Part shown: positions 30,550-39,143 of the stretch, in pieces | Layout: every line of letters starts with the position of its first letter | How positions within the stretch are numbered: the first letter of the stretch is position 1 | NCBI RefSeq assembly: GCF_003205575.1 | Contig: NZ_PYBW01000151.1 | Coordinates: 1-44,063 of the forward strand | DNA from: Streptomyces tateyamensis | Lineage (GTDB): Bacteria; Actinomycetota; Actinomycetes; Streptomycetales; Streptomycetaceae | Reading direction: 5' to 3' | Length of the DNA stretch: 44,063 nucleotides | The notes under the pieces: generated by a model | What the model was told of the DNA's origin: nothing | The model's database searches: none | Seen by the model: only the letters and a program-made list of their open reading frames with translations | Position numbers and translations under genes: made by a program

Positions 30550-31895
30550 CCGACGACCCACAGGCCCCCAAGCAGGAGGGCCGGTACGAGGAGGGCCGGG
30601 CACACCACCCGCTGCCCGAGGACTCCATGCCCGTCGGCGGGGTCAACGCGCCGGTGCCGGTGGCGCCGGACGCGACCCCCGCGGTGGACCCACGGCTGAT
30701 CGTCCGTCAGGAGGGCATCGCCGGCTACCTGGGCGAGTTCCGCCGCCGGGTGAGCAGCGGCGAGCTGGGTTCGCTGCCGGTGGTGCTGGCGCTGATCGTG
30801 ATCTGGGCCGTGTTCGGCAGCCTGAACAGCAGCTTCCTGTCCGCGCAGAACCTGTCCAACCTCTCCCAGCAGATCGTCGGCACCGGGATGATCGCGATCG
30901 GCGTGGTCTTCGTGCTGCTGCTGGGCGAGATCGACCTGTCGGTCGGCTCGGTCAGCGGCCTGTGTGCCGCGATCTTCGCCGTTCTCGACGTGACCCACGG
31001 GGTGAACCAGTGGGTCGCGCTGATCTGCGCGATCCTGAGCGGCACCATGATCGGTCTGCTGCACGGGTTCTTCTTCGCCCGGGTCGGCGTGCCCGCCTTC
31101 GTGGTCACGCTGGCCGGCAACCTGGGCTGGAACGGCCTGATGCTGCAGGTCCTGGGCAGCAGCGGCACGGTCAACCTGAGCGGCAAGGACATCGTCTCGC
31201 GCCTGTACTCCACCATCTACGGGCAGCAGTTCGCCGCCTACGGGCTGGCGACGGCGGCCGTGCTGCTCTTCCTGGGCGCCGCGCTGCTGGACACCCGGCG
31301 CCGCCGGGCCGCCGGGGTCCCGTACCGGCCGGTCACCGACATCGCGCTGCGCACCGCGGTGCTGGCGATCGTGGCCTACCTGGCGGCGTACACGCTCAAC
31401 CAGTACAAGGGGCTGCCGCTGGCGCTGCTGGTCTTCCTGATCTTCATCGTGGTGCTGGACTTCGTGCTGCGCCGTACCAGCTACGGCCGGCAGGTGTTCG
31501 CGCTCGGCGGCAACATCGAAGGTGCCCGGCGAGCCGGTATCAACGTGCCGTGGATCCGGATGTCGGTCTTCATGATCTGCTCCACCATGGCGGCGATCGG
31601 CGGCCTCTTCCTGGCCGCGCAGATCCAGTCCGCGAGCCAGACCTCGGGCGGCGGCAACCTGCTGATGAACGCGATCGCCGCCGCGGTCATCGGCGGCACC
31701 AGCCTGTTCGGCGGACGCGGTTCCACCTGGTCGGCGCTGCTCGGTGCGCTGGTGATCGGCTCGATCCTGTCGGGCATGAACATCCAGGGCCTGAGCAACG
31801 CGTTCCAGTTCATGATCACCGGCGCGGTGCTGCTGGCCGCCGTGGTGATCGACTCCCTGGCCCGCCGCACCCAGAAGGCCGCCGGCCGCGCCTAG
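30546..31895 (+). CDS. xylH: Sugar ABC transporter permease (RbsC/XylH type)
   Basis: 449 residues. A long polar N-terminal extension (about 70 residues, Pro/Glu-rich) precedes roughly ten membrane helices (PVVLALIVIWAVFGSLNSSF; GMIAIGVVFVLLLGEIDLSV). GEIDLSVGSVSGL is the family hallmark, and VFALGGNIEGARRAGINV is the conserved cytoplasmic loop contacting the ATPase, with GGTSLFGGRGS near the end. The length is that of the XylH group rather than the shorter RbsC. It overlaps xylG and ends just before a very strong terminator, so xylFGH is a complete unit. Confidence 0.9.
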   Translation: MTDDPQAPKQEGRYEEGRAHHPLPEDSMPVGGVNAPVPVAPDATPAVDPRLIVRQEGIAGYLGEFRRRVSSGELGSLPVVLALIVIWAVFGSLNSSFLSAQNLSNLSQQIVGTGMIAIGVVFVLLLGEIDLSVGSVSGLCAAIFAVLDVTHGVNQWVALICAILSGTMIGLLHGFFFARVGVPAFVVTLAGNLGWNGLMLQVLGSSGTVNLSGKDIVSRLYSTIYGQQFAAYGLATAAVLLFLGAALLDTRRRRAAGVPYRPVTDIALRTAVLAIVAYLAAYTLNQYKGLPLALLVFLIFIVVLDFVLRRTSYGRQVFALGGNIEGARRAGINVPWIRMSVFMICSTMAAIGGLFLAAQIQSASQTSGGGNLLMNAIAAAVIGGTSLFGGRGSTWSALLGALVIGSILSGMNIQGLSNAFQFMITGAVLLAAVVIDSLARRTQKAAGRA

Positions 31896-31900
31896 CGACG

Positions 31901-31950
31901 GAGCGGGCCGGCCGGTCCCGGGTTCCAGCCCGGGGCCGGCCGGCCCGCTC
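31901..31950. terminator. Very strong bidirectional terminator after xylFGH
   Basis: 22-bp arms (31901-31922 and 31929-31950) with a single G:U-compatible mismatch and a 6-base loop. It separates the convergent xylH and VWA genes. Confidence 0.9.
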
Positions 31951-31972
31951 GCGTCCCCGCCAAGGGCATGGG

Positions 31973-33283
31973 TCAGGGGAGCAGGCGTTCCACGAAGCGG
32001 CCCAGCTGGTCGGCGTTGCGGCACGGGTGCATCGGGACCACCGAGGCGTACTCCGCCGCCGCCGAGTCGCCGGTGTTCCACAGCGACGGCGGTTCCGGGT
32101 TGAGCCAGTACACCCGGCGTGCCCGCAGCGCGATCCGCGCGAGCGCCGCCAGGTTCGGGTCCCGCCGGTTGGTACGCGCGTCGCCCAGCACCAGCACCGT
32201 GCTGCGCGGCGTCACCGCGGCGAGGTGCCGGTCCGCGAACTGGCCCAGCGCCGTCCCGTAGTCGCTGTACCCGTGCAGGCCGACCATGCGCGCCCGGTCC
32301 AGCCCGCCGTCCGTCACCTCGGCCAGCTGGTTCACGAAGGCGAACACCCGCACCCGGCTGAACTGGTCCCGCAGCGCTTGCACCAGCAGCGCGGTGAAGT
32401 CGCTGAACCCCGCCACCGAGTTGGACACGTCGCACAGCAGCACCAACTCCGGCCGCTGCGGTCGGCGCTGACGGTACGCCGGCCGCAGCGGCACCCCGCC
32501 CGTGCCCAGCGAGCGCCGCACCGTGCGCCGCAGGTCGATGCTGCCCCGCGCGGCCCGCCGCCGCCGGGCCGCCAGGCGGGTGGCCAGCCGGCGCGCCAGG
32601 GGCTGCACGGTCCGGCGCAGTTCGGCCAGCTGTGCGTGGTTCGCGTACAGGAAGTCGGTCCGTTCGACGCTGGGCGTCACCGCCCGGCGGGCGATCTCGT
32701 CGGTCCCGGCCAGTTCGGCCGCCCGGCGGCGGGCCTCGGTGGCCACCAGGGCGCGGAAGAAGTCGATCCGGTGGCGGAACTGATCGGCCGCCAGGCGGTC
32801 GGTGAACTGCGGCTGCTGCCGCGCCCGCAGCTCCTGCCGCTCGGCCAGCAGGCCAGCCAGCAGGGTCTGCGGACGCAGCCGGTCCAGCGTCTGCGAGGCC
32901 GACCAGCCCCCGGAGCCGGGCGGGTTGCCGAACCGGCCCAGCGCGCCCACCGCCTCGGCGGCCAACCCGGCCAGCGCGGCCCGGTCGTCGGCCGCCAGCG
33001 CCCGGGCCAGCCGCTCGCGCAGCTCGTCCCGGGACGCCTCGGCGCTCACCCCGCCCACCCGCAGCGGGAAGTAGAGGTCGAAGGTCGCGTCGAAGACCCG
33101 GCGCTGCTGCTGTCCGCGCAGCAGTGCCGCCGCCAGCCCGGCCCGCAGCTGCTCGCGGTGCGCCAGCCCGAGCAGCTCGGCCACCGCCGCAGCGTCCACC
33201 GTCTCGCCGGGCCCGACCGGGATCCCGTGCGCCCGCAGCGCCTGGACGAAGGCCGTCAGCCGCCCGGTCAGCCCGGCGGTCAC
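31973..33283 (-). CDS. VWA (CoxE-like) domain protein
   Basis: 436 residues. The C-terminal half is a von Willebrand A-like domain with the metal-ion-dependent adhesion site DxSxS in LLCDVSNSVAGFS. TVLVLGDARTNRRDP is the second metal loop and RRVYWLNPEP the usual CoxE/YehP-type segment. The N-terminal part is helical and Arg/Ala-rich. With MoxR ATPases such proteins form chaperone pairs that insert metal cofactors or remodel complexes; the client here is unknown. GTG at 33283 overlaps the moxR-type stop (GTGA), so the pair is translationally coupled. Confidence 0.88.
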   Translation of the reverse strand: MTAGLTGRLTAFVQALRAHGIPVGPGETVDAAAVAELLGLAHREQLRAGLAAALLRGQQQRRVFDATFDLYFPLRVGGVSAEASRDELRERLARALAADDRAALAGLAAEAVGALGRFGNPPGSGGWSASQTLDRLRPQTLLAGLLAERQELRARQQPQFTDRLAADQFRHRIDFFRALVATEARRRAAELAGTDEIARRAVTPSVERTDFLYANHAQLAELRRTVQPLARRLATRLAARRRRAARGSIDLRRTVRRSLGTGGVPLRPAYRQRRPQRPELVLLCDVSNSVAGFSDFTALLVQALRDQFSRVRVFAFVNQLAEVTDGGLDRARMVGLHGYSDYGTALGQFADRHLAAVTPRSTVLVLGDARTNRRDPNLAALARIALRARRVYWLNPEPPSLWNTGDSAAAEYASVVPMHPCRNADQLGRFVERLLP

Positions 33284-34161
33284 GGGCGGGTCAGGCCCAG
33301 CTGCTCGCCGGCCCGCCGGATGTCCTCCTGGTGCTTGAGCACCACCCCGAGGCTCTGCCGCAGCACCGTCTCGTCCAGCGTGTCCGCGCCCAGCGCCAGC
33401 AGGGTGCGCGCCCAGTCGACGGCCTCCGCCACCGAGGGGTGCTTGCGCAGTTCCATCGCCCGCAGCGCGCCCACCACCTGGACCACCGAGGCGGCCAGCG
33501 CCGCATCCAGCCCCGGCACCCTGAGCCGGACGATCCGCTCCTCCAGCGCCGGCTCCGGGAAGTCCAGGTGGAGGAAGAGGCAGCGTCGGCGCAGCGCCTC
33601 GGAGAGCTCCCGGGTGGCGTTGGAGGTGAGCACCACGAACGGTCGGCGCTCGGCCGTGATGGTCCCCAGCTCCGGCACGGTGACCTGGAAGTCGCTGAGC
33701 ACCTCCAGCAGCAGGCCCTCCACCTCCACGTCCGCCTTGTCGGTCTCGTCGACCAGCAGCACGGTCGGCTCGCTGCCGCGGATCGCGGTCAGCAGCGGCC
33801 GGGGCAGCAGGAACTCCTCGGTGAAGATGTCGTTGCGGGCCGCCTCCCAGCTCTCCGCGCGGCCCGCGGTGATCCGCAGCAGCTGTTTGGCGTGGTTCCA
33901 CTCGTACAGCGCCCGGGACTCGTCCACGCCCTCGTAGCACTGCAGCCGCACCAGCCGGGCGCCGGCCACCGCGGCCACCGCCTTGGCCAGCTCGGTCTTG
34001 CCCACCCCGGCCGGACCCTCGACCAGCAGCGGCTTGCCGAGCCGGTCGGCCAGGAAGACGGTGGTGGCCACCGCGGTGGAGGCCAGGTAGCCGGCCTCGC
34101 CCAGCCGTTCTTCGACCTCTGCCACCGAGGCGAAGATGTGGGTCCCCGTCTCACCGCTCAT
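33280..34161 (-). CDS. MoxR-family AAA+ ATPase
   Basis: 293 residues with Walker A VEGPAGVGKTELAKAV (about 52-67), Walker B VLLVDETDKADVEVE, sensor-1 region FVVLTSNATRELSEALRRRC and a C-terminal lid domain. The HIFASVAEVEERLGEAGYLA start is typical of CoxD/MoxR proteins. It pairs with the VWA protein that follows. Start ATG 34161 has GGGGAGGGG upstream. Cytoplasmic chaperone-type ATPase; client unknown. The block between xylFGH and the ROK gene appears to be an insertion of an unrelated housekeeping-type operon. Confidence 0.9.
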   Translation of the reverse strand: MSGETGTHIFASVAEVEERLGEAGYLASTAVATTVFLADRLGKPLLVEGPAGVGKTELAKAVAAVAGARLVRLQCYEGVDESRALYEWNHAKQLLRITAGRAESWEAARNDIFTEEFLLPRPLLTAIRGSEPTVLLVDETDKADVEVEGLLLEVLSDFQVTVPELGTITAERRPFVVLTSNATRELSEALRRRCLFLHLDFPEPALEERIVRLRVPGLDAALAASVVQVVGALRAMELRKHPSVAEAVDWARTLLALGADTLDETVLRQSLGVVLKHQEDIRRAGEQLGLTRP

Positions 34162-34206
34162 CGCTGCCGATCCCCTCCCCGCTGAGCTTTCCCCCGTTGG
34201 GGCGTC

Positions 34207-34252
34207 ACTGTACCCGGGCGGTGATCAGCCGGGGCGGTCCGGCCAATACAGT
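34207..34252. promoter_or_regulatory. Possible divergent promoters (two TACAGT -10 elements)
   Basis: TACAGT occurs at 34247-34252 on the plus strand, 40 bases before the ROK start, and at 34212-34207 on the minus strand, 45 bases before the moxR-type start. Good -35 elements are not visible. Tentative. Confidence 0.35.
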
Positions 34253-34291
34253 GGTGCGCGGTACGACGGACAGAACGGCTCGGAGGTACGG

Positions 34292-35494
34292 ATGGACTCC
34301 CGCCCGGTGACGGTTCCGGCTCCGGCGGACGGGTCCGGCGCCGCGCAACCGTGGAGCCGCCAGCGGCTGCGCAGCAACAACGAGTGGCTGCTGCTGGAGC
34401 GGCTGCGCACGGACGGCCCCGAGTCGCGCGCCCAACTGGCGCGGGACACCGGCCTGTCCAAGCCCACCGTGTCGGCGGCGCTGGCGGTGCTGGAGCAGGC
34501 CGGCCTGGTCCGCGAGGCCGGGGTGCACGCGCCCGAGCGCGGCCGCACGGCCGTGCTGTACGAGCCGGACCCGACGGCGGGTCAGGTGCTCGGGGTGGAC
34601 ATCGGCCGGGCCCGGCTGCGGGTAGCGGTGGCCGACCTGGCCGGGCGGATCCTGGCCCACCGGGACGTGCCCAACCGCGGACGCAGCGCGGACGCGGTGG
34701 CCGGTGCGGTGGTGGCCGCCGCCCGGGAGGCCGCCGAGGAGGCCGGCGGCGGCCCCGGCGCGGTGGTGCACGCGGTGATCGGCACGCCCGGCGTCTGGGA
34801 CGAGCAGCAGCAGCGCGTGCACTACGCGGTCAAGCTGCCCGGCTGGGGCCGGCGCGGGCTGTTCGAGCGGATCGAGGCCGAGCTGGGCACGCCGATCAGC
34901 GTGCACAACGACGCCAACCTGGCCGCGCTCGGCGAGTACGCGGACGGCGCGGGCGCCGGCAGCCGGGTCTTCGCCTACCTGCTGGTCGGCAGCGGCCTGG
35001 GCACGGGTGTGGTGGTGAACGGGGAGATCCAGCAGGGCGCGCACGGCGCGGCCGGCGAGATCGGGTTCCTGCCGCTGCCCGGCAGCGGGCGCAACCTGGA
35101 GCAGGAGGCGGCCGCCGACTCGGTGGTGCGCGCGGCCCGGGCCGAGGGGATGACCGGGGTGCTGAGCGCCAAGCGGGTCTTCGCGGCGGCCCGCGCCGGG
35201 GACGCGCGGGCGGGGGCGGCGGTGCTCCGCGAGGCGGAGCAGCTCGCTTACCCGGTCGCGGTGCTGGCGGCGGTGCTGGACCCGGACCTGGTGGTGCTGG
35301 GCGGCGGGCTCGGCCACGGCGCGGACCTGCTGCTGGGCCCGCTGGAGCAGGCGGTGCACCGCCTGACCCCGCTGCGGCCGCGGCTGGCGGCCAGCGCGCT
35401 GGGGGACGAGGCGGTGCTGCGCGGGGCGCTGGCCATCGCGCTCGGGATCGCCCGTCCGGAGGTCTTCGAACGGCTCACCGCGATGGTGGTCTGA
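34292..35494 (+). CDS. ROK-family transcriptional regulator
   Basis: 400 residues. The N-terminal winged helix (about 20-85) has LLERLRTDGPESRAQLARDT and GLSKPTVSAALAVLEQAGLV. The ROK sugar-kinase-like domain follows, with LGVDIGRARLRVAVADLAG, VHNDANLAALGEY and GSGLGTGVVVNGE. The zinc-binding cysteine cluster of classical ROK proteins is missing: GAAGEIGFLPLPGSGRN lacks both the metal histidine and the cysteines. In S. coelicolor rok7B7 adjoins xylFGH; here only the two-gene moxR block intervenes, so this is a candidate regulator of that operon. ATG 34292 follows GGAGG. The gene converges with the amidase, leaving 7 bases. Confidence 0.88.
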   Translation: MDSRPVTVPAPADGSGAAQPWSRQRLRSNNEWLLLERLRTDGPESRAQLARDTGLSKPTVSAALAVLEQAGLVREAGVHAPERGRTAVLYEPDPTAGQVLGVDIGRARLRVAVADLAGRILAHRDVPNRGRSADAVAGAVVAAAREAAEEAGGGPGAVVHAVIGTPGVWDEQQQRVHYAVKLPGWGRRGLFERIEAELGTPISVHNDANLAALGEYADGAGAGSRVFAYLLVGSGLGTGVVVNGEIQQGAHGAAGEIGFLPLPGSGRNLEQEAAADSVVRAARAEGMTGVLSAKRVFAAARAGDARAGAAVLREAEQLAYPVAVLAAVLDPDLVVLGGGLGHGADLLLGPLEQAVHRLTPLRPRLAASALGDEAVLRGALAIALGIARPEVFERLTAMVV

Positions 35495-35501
35495 CGCCCC
35501 G

Positions 35502-36980
35502 TCAGAGATCGGCGGTGCGGTGCCACGGCCGGGCCTGCTCCAGCTGGCCGGCGAGCGCGAGCAGCTGCCCCTCGCCGCCGAGCGGGCCGACGAACTGCAC
35601 GCCGAGCGGCAGGCCCTGCGGGGTGCGGTAGGTGGGCAGGCTGACGGCGGGCCGGCCGGTGACGTTGGCCAGCTGGGTGAACGGGGTGGCCGACAGGTTC
35701 TCGATCACCGCCTTCTCCCAGGCCCTGGTCCCGGCCAGGGCGCCCAGCAGGCCGAGGCGCAGCAGCACCTTGGCGACGGCCCGCACCGGGGCGGGGGTGG
35801 CCAGCTCGCCGATCCGCACCGGGGGCCGGGCCAGGGTGGGGGTGAGCAGCAGGTCGTAGCGGCGGTGGAAGGCGGCCAGTGCGCGGTTGTAGCCGTTCCA
35901 GCGGTCGTGCGCGGCGAAGTAGTCGGGCGCCTTGACCTTGCGGCCGGCCGCGGCGAGCAGGTGGGTGTCCAGCTCGAAGCCGTCCGGGCCGGCGCCGGTG
36001 CGGCGGCGCACCTCGGCCACGGTGTGGGCCAGTTGGGTGCACCACATGGTCAGGAAGTCGAAGGCGAGCCGCTGTTCGTCGATCCCGGTCTCGGCGGGCT
36101 CCACGTGGTGGCCGAGCGAGGCGAGCAGCTCGGCGGCGTCGGTCACCGCGGCCACCGCCTGCGGGTCCACCGCGGTGCCGAGCGGGGAGCGGGTGGTGAA
36201 GCCGATCCGCAGGCCCTGCGGGGTGCGGCGGGCCAGGTCGGCGTAGGGGAGCGCGGGGCGGGCGGCGAGGAAGGGACCGCCCGGGTCGGGGTCCGCGGTG
36301 AGCACGTCGAGCATCGCGGCGCTGTCCCGCACGGTGCGCGAGACCACGCCGTCGGTGGCCGCCCCGTGCAGGTACTCGGCGAAGTGCGGGCCGGCCGGTA
36401 CCAGGCCGCGCCCCGGCTTGAGGCCCACCAGACCGCAGGCGGCGGCCGGGATCCGGATCGAGCCGCCGCCGTCGCTGGCGCCGGCCATCGGCAGGATTCC
36501 GGCAGCCACCGCGGCCGCCGCCCCGCCGGAGGAGCCGCCGCTGGTGCGGTCCAGATCCCAGGGGTTGCGGGTGGCGCCGCCGGCCTCGGGCTCGGTGATG
36601 CCCTTGGCGCCGAACTCGGGGGTGTTGGTCTTGCCGAACACCACCAGGCCGGCGTCGAGCCAGCGCTGCACCACCGCGCTGTGCTCGGTGGCCGCCAGCG
36701 AGCCGAGCGCCCGGCAGCCGCTGCCGGTGGGCCGGCCGGCGTAGTCCTGGTGCAGGTCCTTGAGCAGGAACGGCACGCCCGCGAAGGGACCGGTGAGCTG
36801 CTGGCCGGCCCGCTCGCGGGCGAGCTCGTACATCGGGGAGACGATCGCGTTGACCTTGCCGTTGACCGCCTCGGCACGGGCGATCGCCGCCTCCAGCAGC
36901 TCGGCGGCGGACACTTCGCGCCTGGCCACCAGCTCGGCCAGCCCGACGGCGTCGTACTCCCGGTAGTCGGCGTACTCCAC
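35502..36980 (-). CDS. Amidase-signature family hydrolase
   Basis: 492 residues. The amidase signature is complete: catalytic lysine in PFLLKDLHQDYAG, the glycine-rich stretch TSGGSSGGAAAAVAAG with the cis-serine, and the nucleophile serine in DGGGSIRIPAAACGLVGLKP. Such enzymes hydrolyse carboxamides (aliphatic or aryl amides, 6-aminohexanoate cyclic dimer, or related). The GatA-like role is unlikely, since no gatB/gatC neighbours exist. GTG at 36980 follows GGAGGG closely. Substrate unknown. It converges with the ROK gene without space for a terminator. Confidence 0.9.
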   Translation of the reverse strand: MEYADYREYDAVGLAELVARREVSAAELLEAAIARAEAVNGKVNAIVSPMYELARERAGQQLTGPFAGVPFLLKDLHQDYAGRPTGSGCRALGSLAATEHSAVVQRWLDAGLVVFGKTNTPEFGAKGITEPEAGGATRNPWDLDRTSGGSSGGAAAAVAAGILPMAGASDGGGSIRIPAAACGLVGLKPGRGLVPAGPHFAEYLHGAATDGVVSRTVRDSAAMLDVLTADPDPGGPFLAARPALPYADLARRTPQGLRIGFTTRSPLGTAVDPQAVAAVTDAAELLASLGHHVEPAETGIDEQRLAFDFLTMWCTQLAHTVAEVRRRTGAGPDGFELDTHLLAAAGRKVKAPDYFAAHDRWNGYNRALAAFHRRYDLLLTPTLARPPVRIGELATPAPVRAVAKVLLRLGLLGALAGTRAWEKAVIENLSATPFTQLANVTGRPAVSLPTYRTPQGLPLGVQFVGPLGGEGQLLALAGQLEQARPWHRTADL

Positions 36981-37044
36981 AGACCCTCCCAGCCCAGAAC
37001 CCGGTTACCGGACAGTACACGCGCGCCGCCGTCGGCGGGAGACC

Positions 37045-37926
37045 CTAGGGCCGTGCCCCCACCCGGGTCACCGCCCGGGCCCCCGAGCGGCACCCCGCCG
37101 CCAGCGCCTCGCGCACCTCGGCCCCTGCCAGCAGGGCCGCCAGGTACCCGCCGGCGAAGGCGTCGCCCGCCCCCGTGGTGTCCACCGCGGTGGCGCGCAA
37201 CCCCGGGGTGCGGGCCAGGAGTTCCCCGTCCCGGGCGGCCAGGGCGCCGGCTGCCCCGAGCGTCACCGCCACCGTCCGGGCGGGCGTGCTCAACCGGCGG
37301 GCCGCCTCGCCCGGGTCGGCGGCGCCCGCCAGCAGCGCGGCCTCCGGCTCGTTGGGGAGCAGCAGGTCCGCGCTGCCGACCAGGGCGAGGAACCGCGCGA
37401 CCCCCAGGTCCCGCAGGAACCCCGTCGAGGCCGGGTCCACGCTGACCCGCACCCCCTGCTCGCGCGCGGCGGCGAAGGCCCGCGCGGCCACGCCCCGCCC
37501 GGCCTCGGTGAAGAAGAGGTACCCCGACAGGTGTACCCAACCGGCCCCCGCCAGCAGCGCATCGTCCCAGTCCGCGGCGGCCAGCCGGTTCGCCGCCCCA
37601 CCGTCCGTCAGGAAGCTGCGCTCGGCGCTGCGGTCGACCACCGCTATCACCACACCGGTCGGCGCCTGCTGGTCCACCACCAGGTGCGCCCGCACCCCGG
37701 CGGCGGTCAGCGCGGCCCGGTGCCAGTCCGCCGAGTCGGCGCCCACCCGGGCCAGCAGCCGCACCTCGGGCGCCCCCGAACTGGCCGCCCAGCAGGCTAC
37801 GTTGGCCGCCGCGCCACCGGGCAGCAGGCGGATCTCGGCACTGGTGTCGGTGCCGGGGGCCAGTGGCCCGGCCGGTCGGGCCACCACGTCCGTGACCACG
37901 TCGCCGACCACCAGCAGCGCGGTCAC
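37045..37926 (-). CDS. psuK: Pseudouridine kinase (PfkB family)
   Basis: 293 residues. PfkB-family sugar/nucleoside kinase: GDVVTDVVARP and LPGGAAANVACWAA near the start, and the C-terminal ATP/anion-hole signature VDTTGAGDAFAGGYLAALL. The GTG start overlaps the psuG stop by GTGA. The pairing with psuG defines the role: pseudouridine is phosphorylated to pseudouridine 5'-phosphate, then split by PsuG to uracil and ribose 5-phosphate. Without the neighbour, a ribokinase-like role would be equally likely. Confidence 0.85.
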   Translation of the reverse strand: MTALLVVGDVVTDVVARPAGPLAPGTDTSAEIRLLPGGAAANVACWAASSGAPEVRLLARVGADSADWHRAALTAAGVRAHLVVDQQAPTGVVIAVVDRSAERSFLTDGGAANRLAAADWDDALLAGAGWVHLSGYLFFTEAGRGVAARAFAAAREQGVRVSVDPASTGFLRDLGVARFLALVGSADLLLPNEPEAALLAGAADPGEAARRLSTPARTVAVTLGAAGALAARDGELLARTPGLRATAVDTTGAGDAFAGGYLAALLAGAEVREALAAGCRSGARAVTRVGARP

Positions 37927-38858
37927 CGGGACGCCGGGGCCCAGGCGGCGGCGATCTCGGCGGCGAGCCGGACGTTGCCGCGCACCGCCGCCAGGTTGGC
38001 CTCCAGCGAGGCGCCCGCGGTCTGCTCGGTCAGCCGGGCGAGCAGGAACGGGGTGACCGCCTGCCCGGTGACCCCCGCCCGCCCGGCCTCGGCGAGGGCC
38101 TCGGCCAGCACCCGGTCGTGCAGCGCGGGGTCCAACTGCTCGTCGGCGGGCACCGGGTTGGCCACCACCAGGGCCGAGTCCACGCCCAGCCGGTCCTGGG
38201 CCCGCATCGCCTCGGCCACCTGCCCGGGCTCCGTCAGCGTCCAGTCGACCGGGTGGCCGGAGCTGGTCAGGTAGAAGCCGGGGAACAGGTCGGTCCGGTA
38301 GCCCAACACGCCGACCCCGAGGGTCTCCAGCCGCTGCAGGGTGGCCGGGACGTCGAGGATCGACTTCACCCCGGCGCAGACCACGGTGATCCGGGTGCGG
38401 GCCAGCAGGGCGAGGTCGGCCGACTCGTCCTGAGTGCTGGTCCAGTCCCGGTGCACGCCGCCCAGGCCGCCGGTGGCGAAAACCCGGATCCCGGCCCGGG
38501 CGGCCAGGAAGGCGGTGCCGGACACGGTGGTCGCGCCACCGGCGCCGGTGGCCAGGGCCGGGGCCAGGTCGCGGTGGCCGAACTTGCGCAGCCCCGGGTC
38601 GGTGCAGACCCGCTCCAGCTCCGCCCGGTCCAGCCCGATCCGGGCCACCCCGTCCAGCACCGCGACGGTGGCCGGCACCGCGCCGCCCCGGCGCACCAGT
38701 TGCTCCAGTTCGAGGCCGACCGCGAGGTTGCGCGGCCGCGGCAGGCCGTGCGCCAGGATCGTCGACTCCAGGGCGACCACGGGCGTGCCGCGCTCCAGCG
38801 CCGCGCGGACCTCGTCGGAGCAGCGGATGGGGCTGTCACGGAGAGCGTTCTGCGTCAT
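37923..38858 (-). CDS. psuG: Pseudouridine-5'-phosphate glycosidase
   Basis: 311 residues, the family length. Hallmarks: VVALESTILAHGLPRPRNL near the start, FGHRDLAPALATGAGGATTV, FATGGLGGVHR, and the catalytic lysine region VCAGVKSILDVPATL. GYRTDLFPGFYLTSSG is also strongly conserved. It cleaves the C-glycosidic bond of pseudouridine 5'-phosphate. First gene of psuG-psuK. The ATG at 38858 directly abuts an AAGGA sequence, an unusually short spacing, but the preserved N terminus supports it. Confidence 0.93.
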   Translation of the reverse strand: MTQNALRDSPIRCSDEVRAALERGTPVVALESTILAHGLPRPRNLAVGLELEQLVRRGGAVPATVAVLDGVARIGLDRAELERVCTDPGLRKFGHRDLAPALATGAGGATTVSGTAFLAARAGIRVFATGGLGGVHRDWTSTQDESADLALLARTRITVVCAGVKSILDVPATLQRLETLGVGVLGYRTDLFPGFYLTSSGHPVDWTLTEPGQVAEAMRAQDRLGVDSALVVANPVPADEQLDPALHDRVLAEALAEAGRAGVTGQAVTPFLLARLTEQTAGASLEANLAAVRGNVRLAAEIAAAWAPASR

Positions 38859-39143
38859 TCCTTATGACTGGCGGCCCGCGCCCGGTTTCAAACCGCGCCT
38901 GATCGCGGTCCGCTGCTGTAACTGCGGGTGAATCAACCACAAATAAACACATGCACTCAGCTCACAGTGATCGCTTGCGTTGACTCTTGTCCACGTGTTG
39001 TTCAGTGCAATATCGTATGGCACCTCCACCGACCCCGGTGGTCGGCAGTCCCCGTTGAACCTCGCCGCGGCGCCGGTCCTGACCACGGTCTTCGCGCTCC
39101 CCCCACAGCTGCCCTCACCCCCACCCCCCGAAAGGGATGACGC
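38859..39143. promoter_or_regulatory. Divergent intergenic region, psuG / secreted HEYAE protein
   Basis: 285 bases with no gene. A stretch from 38925 to 39020 is clearly less GC-rich than its surroundings (AAATAAACACATG; TTGACT at 38980) and probably holds promoters. No clear -35/-10 pair with 17-base spacing can be assigned. Confidence 0.45.
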
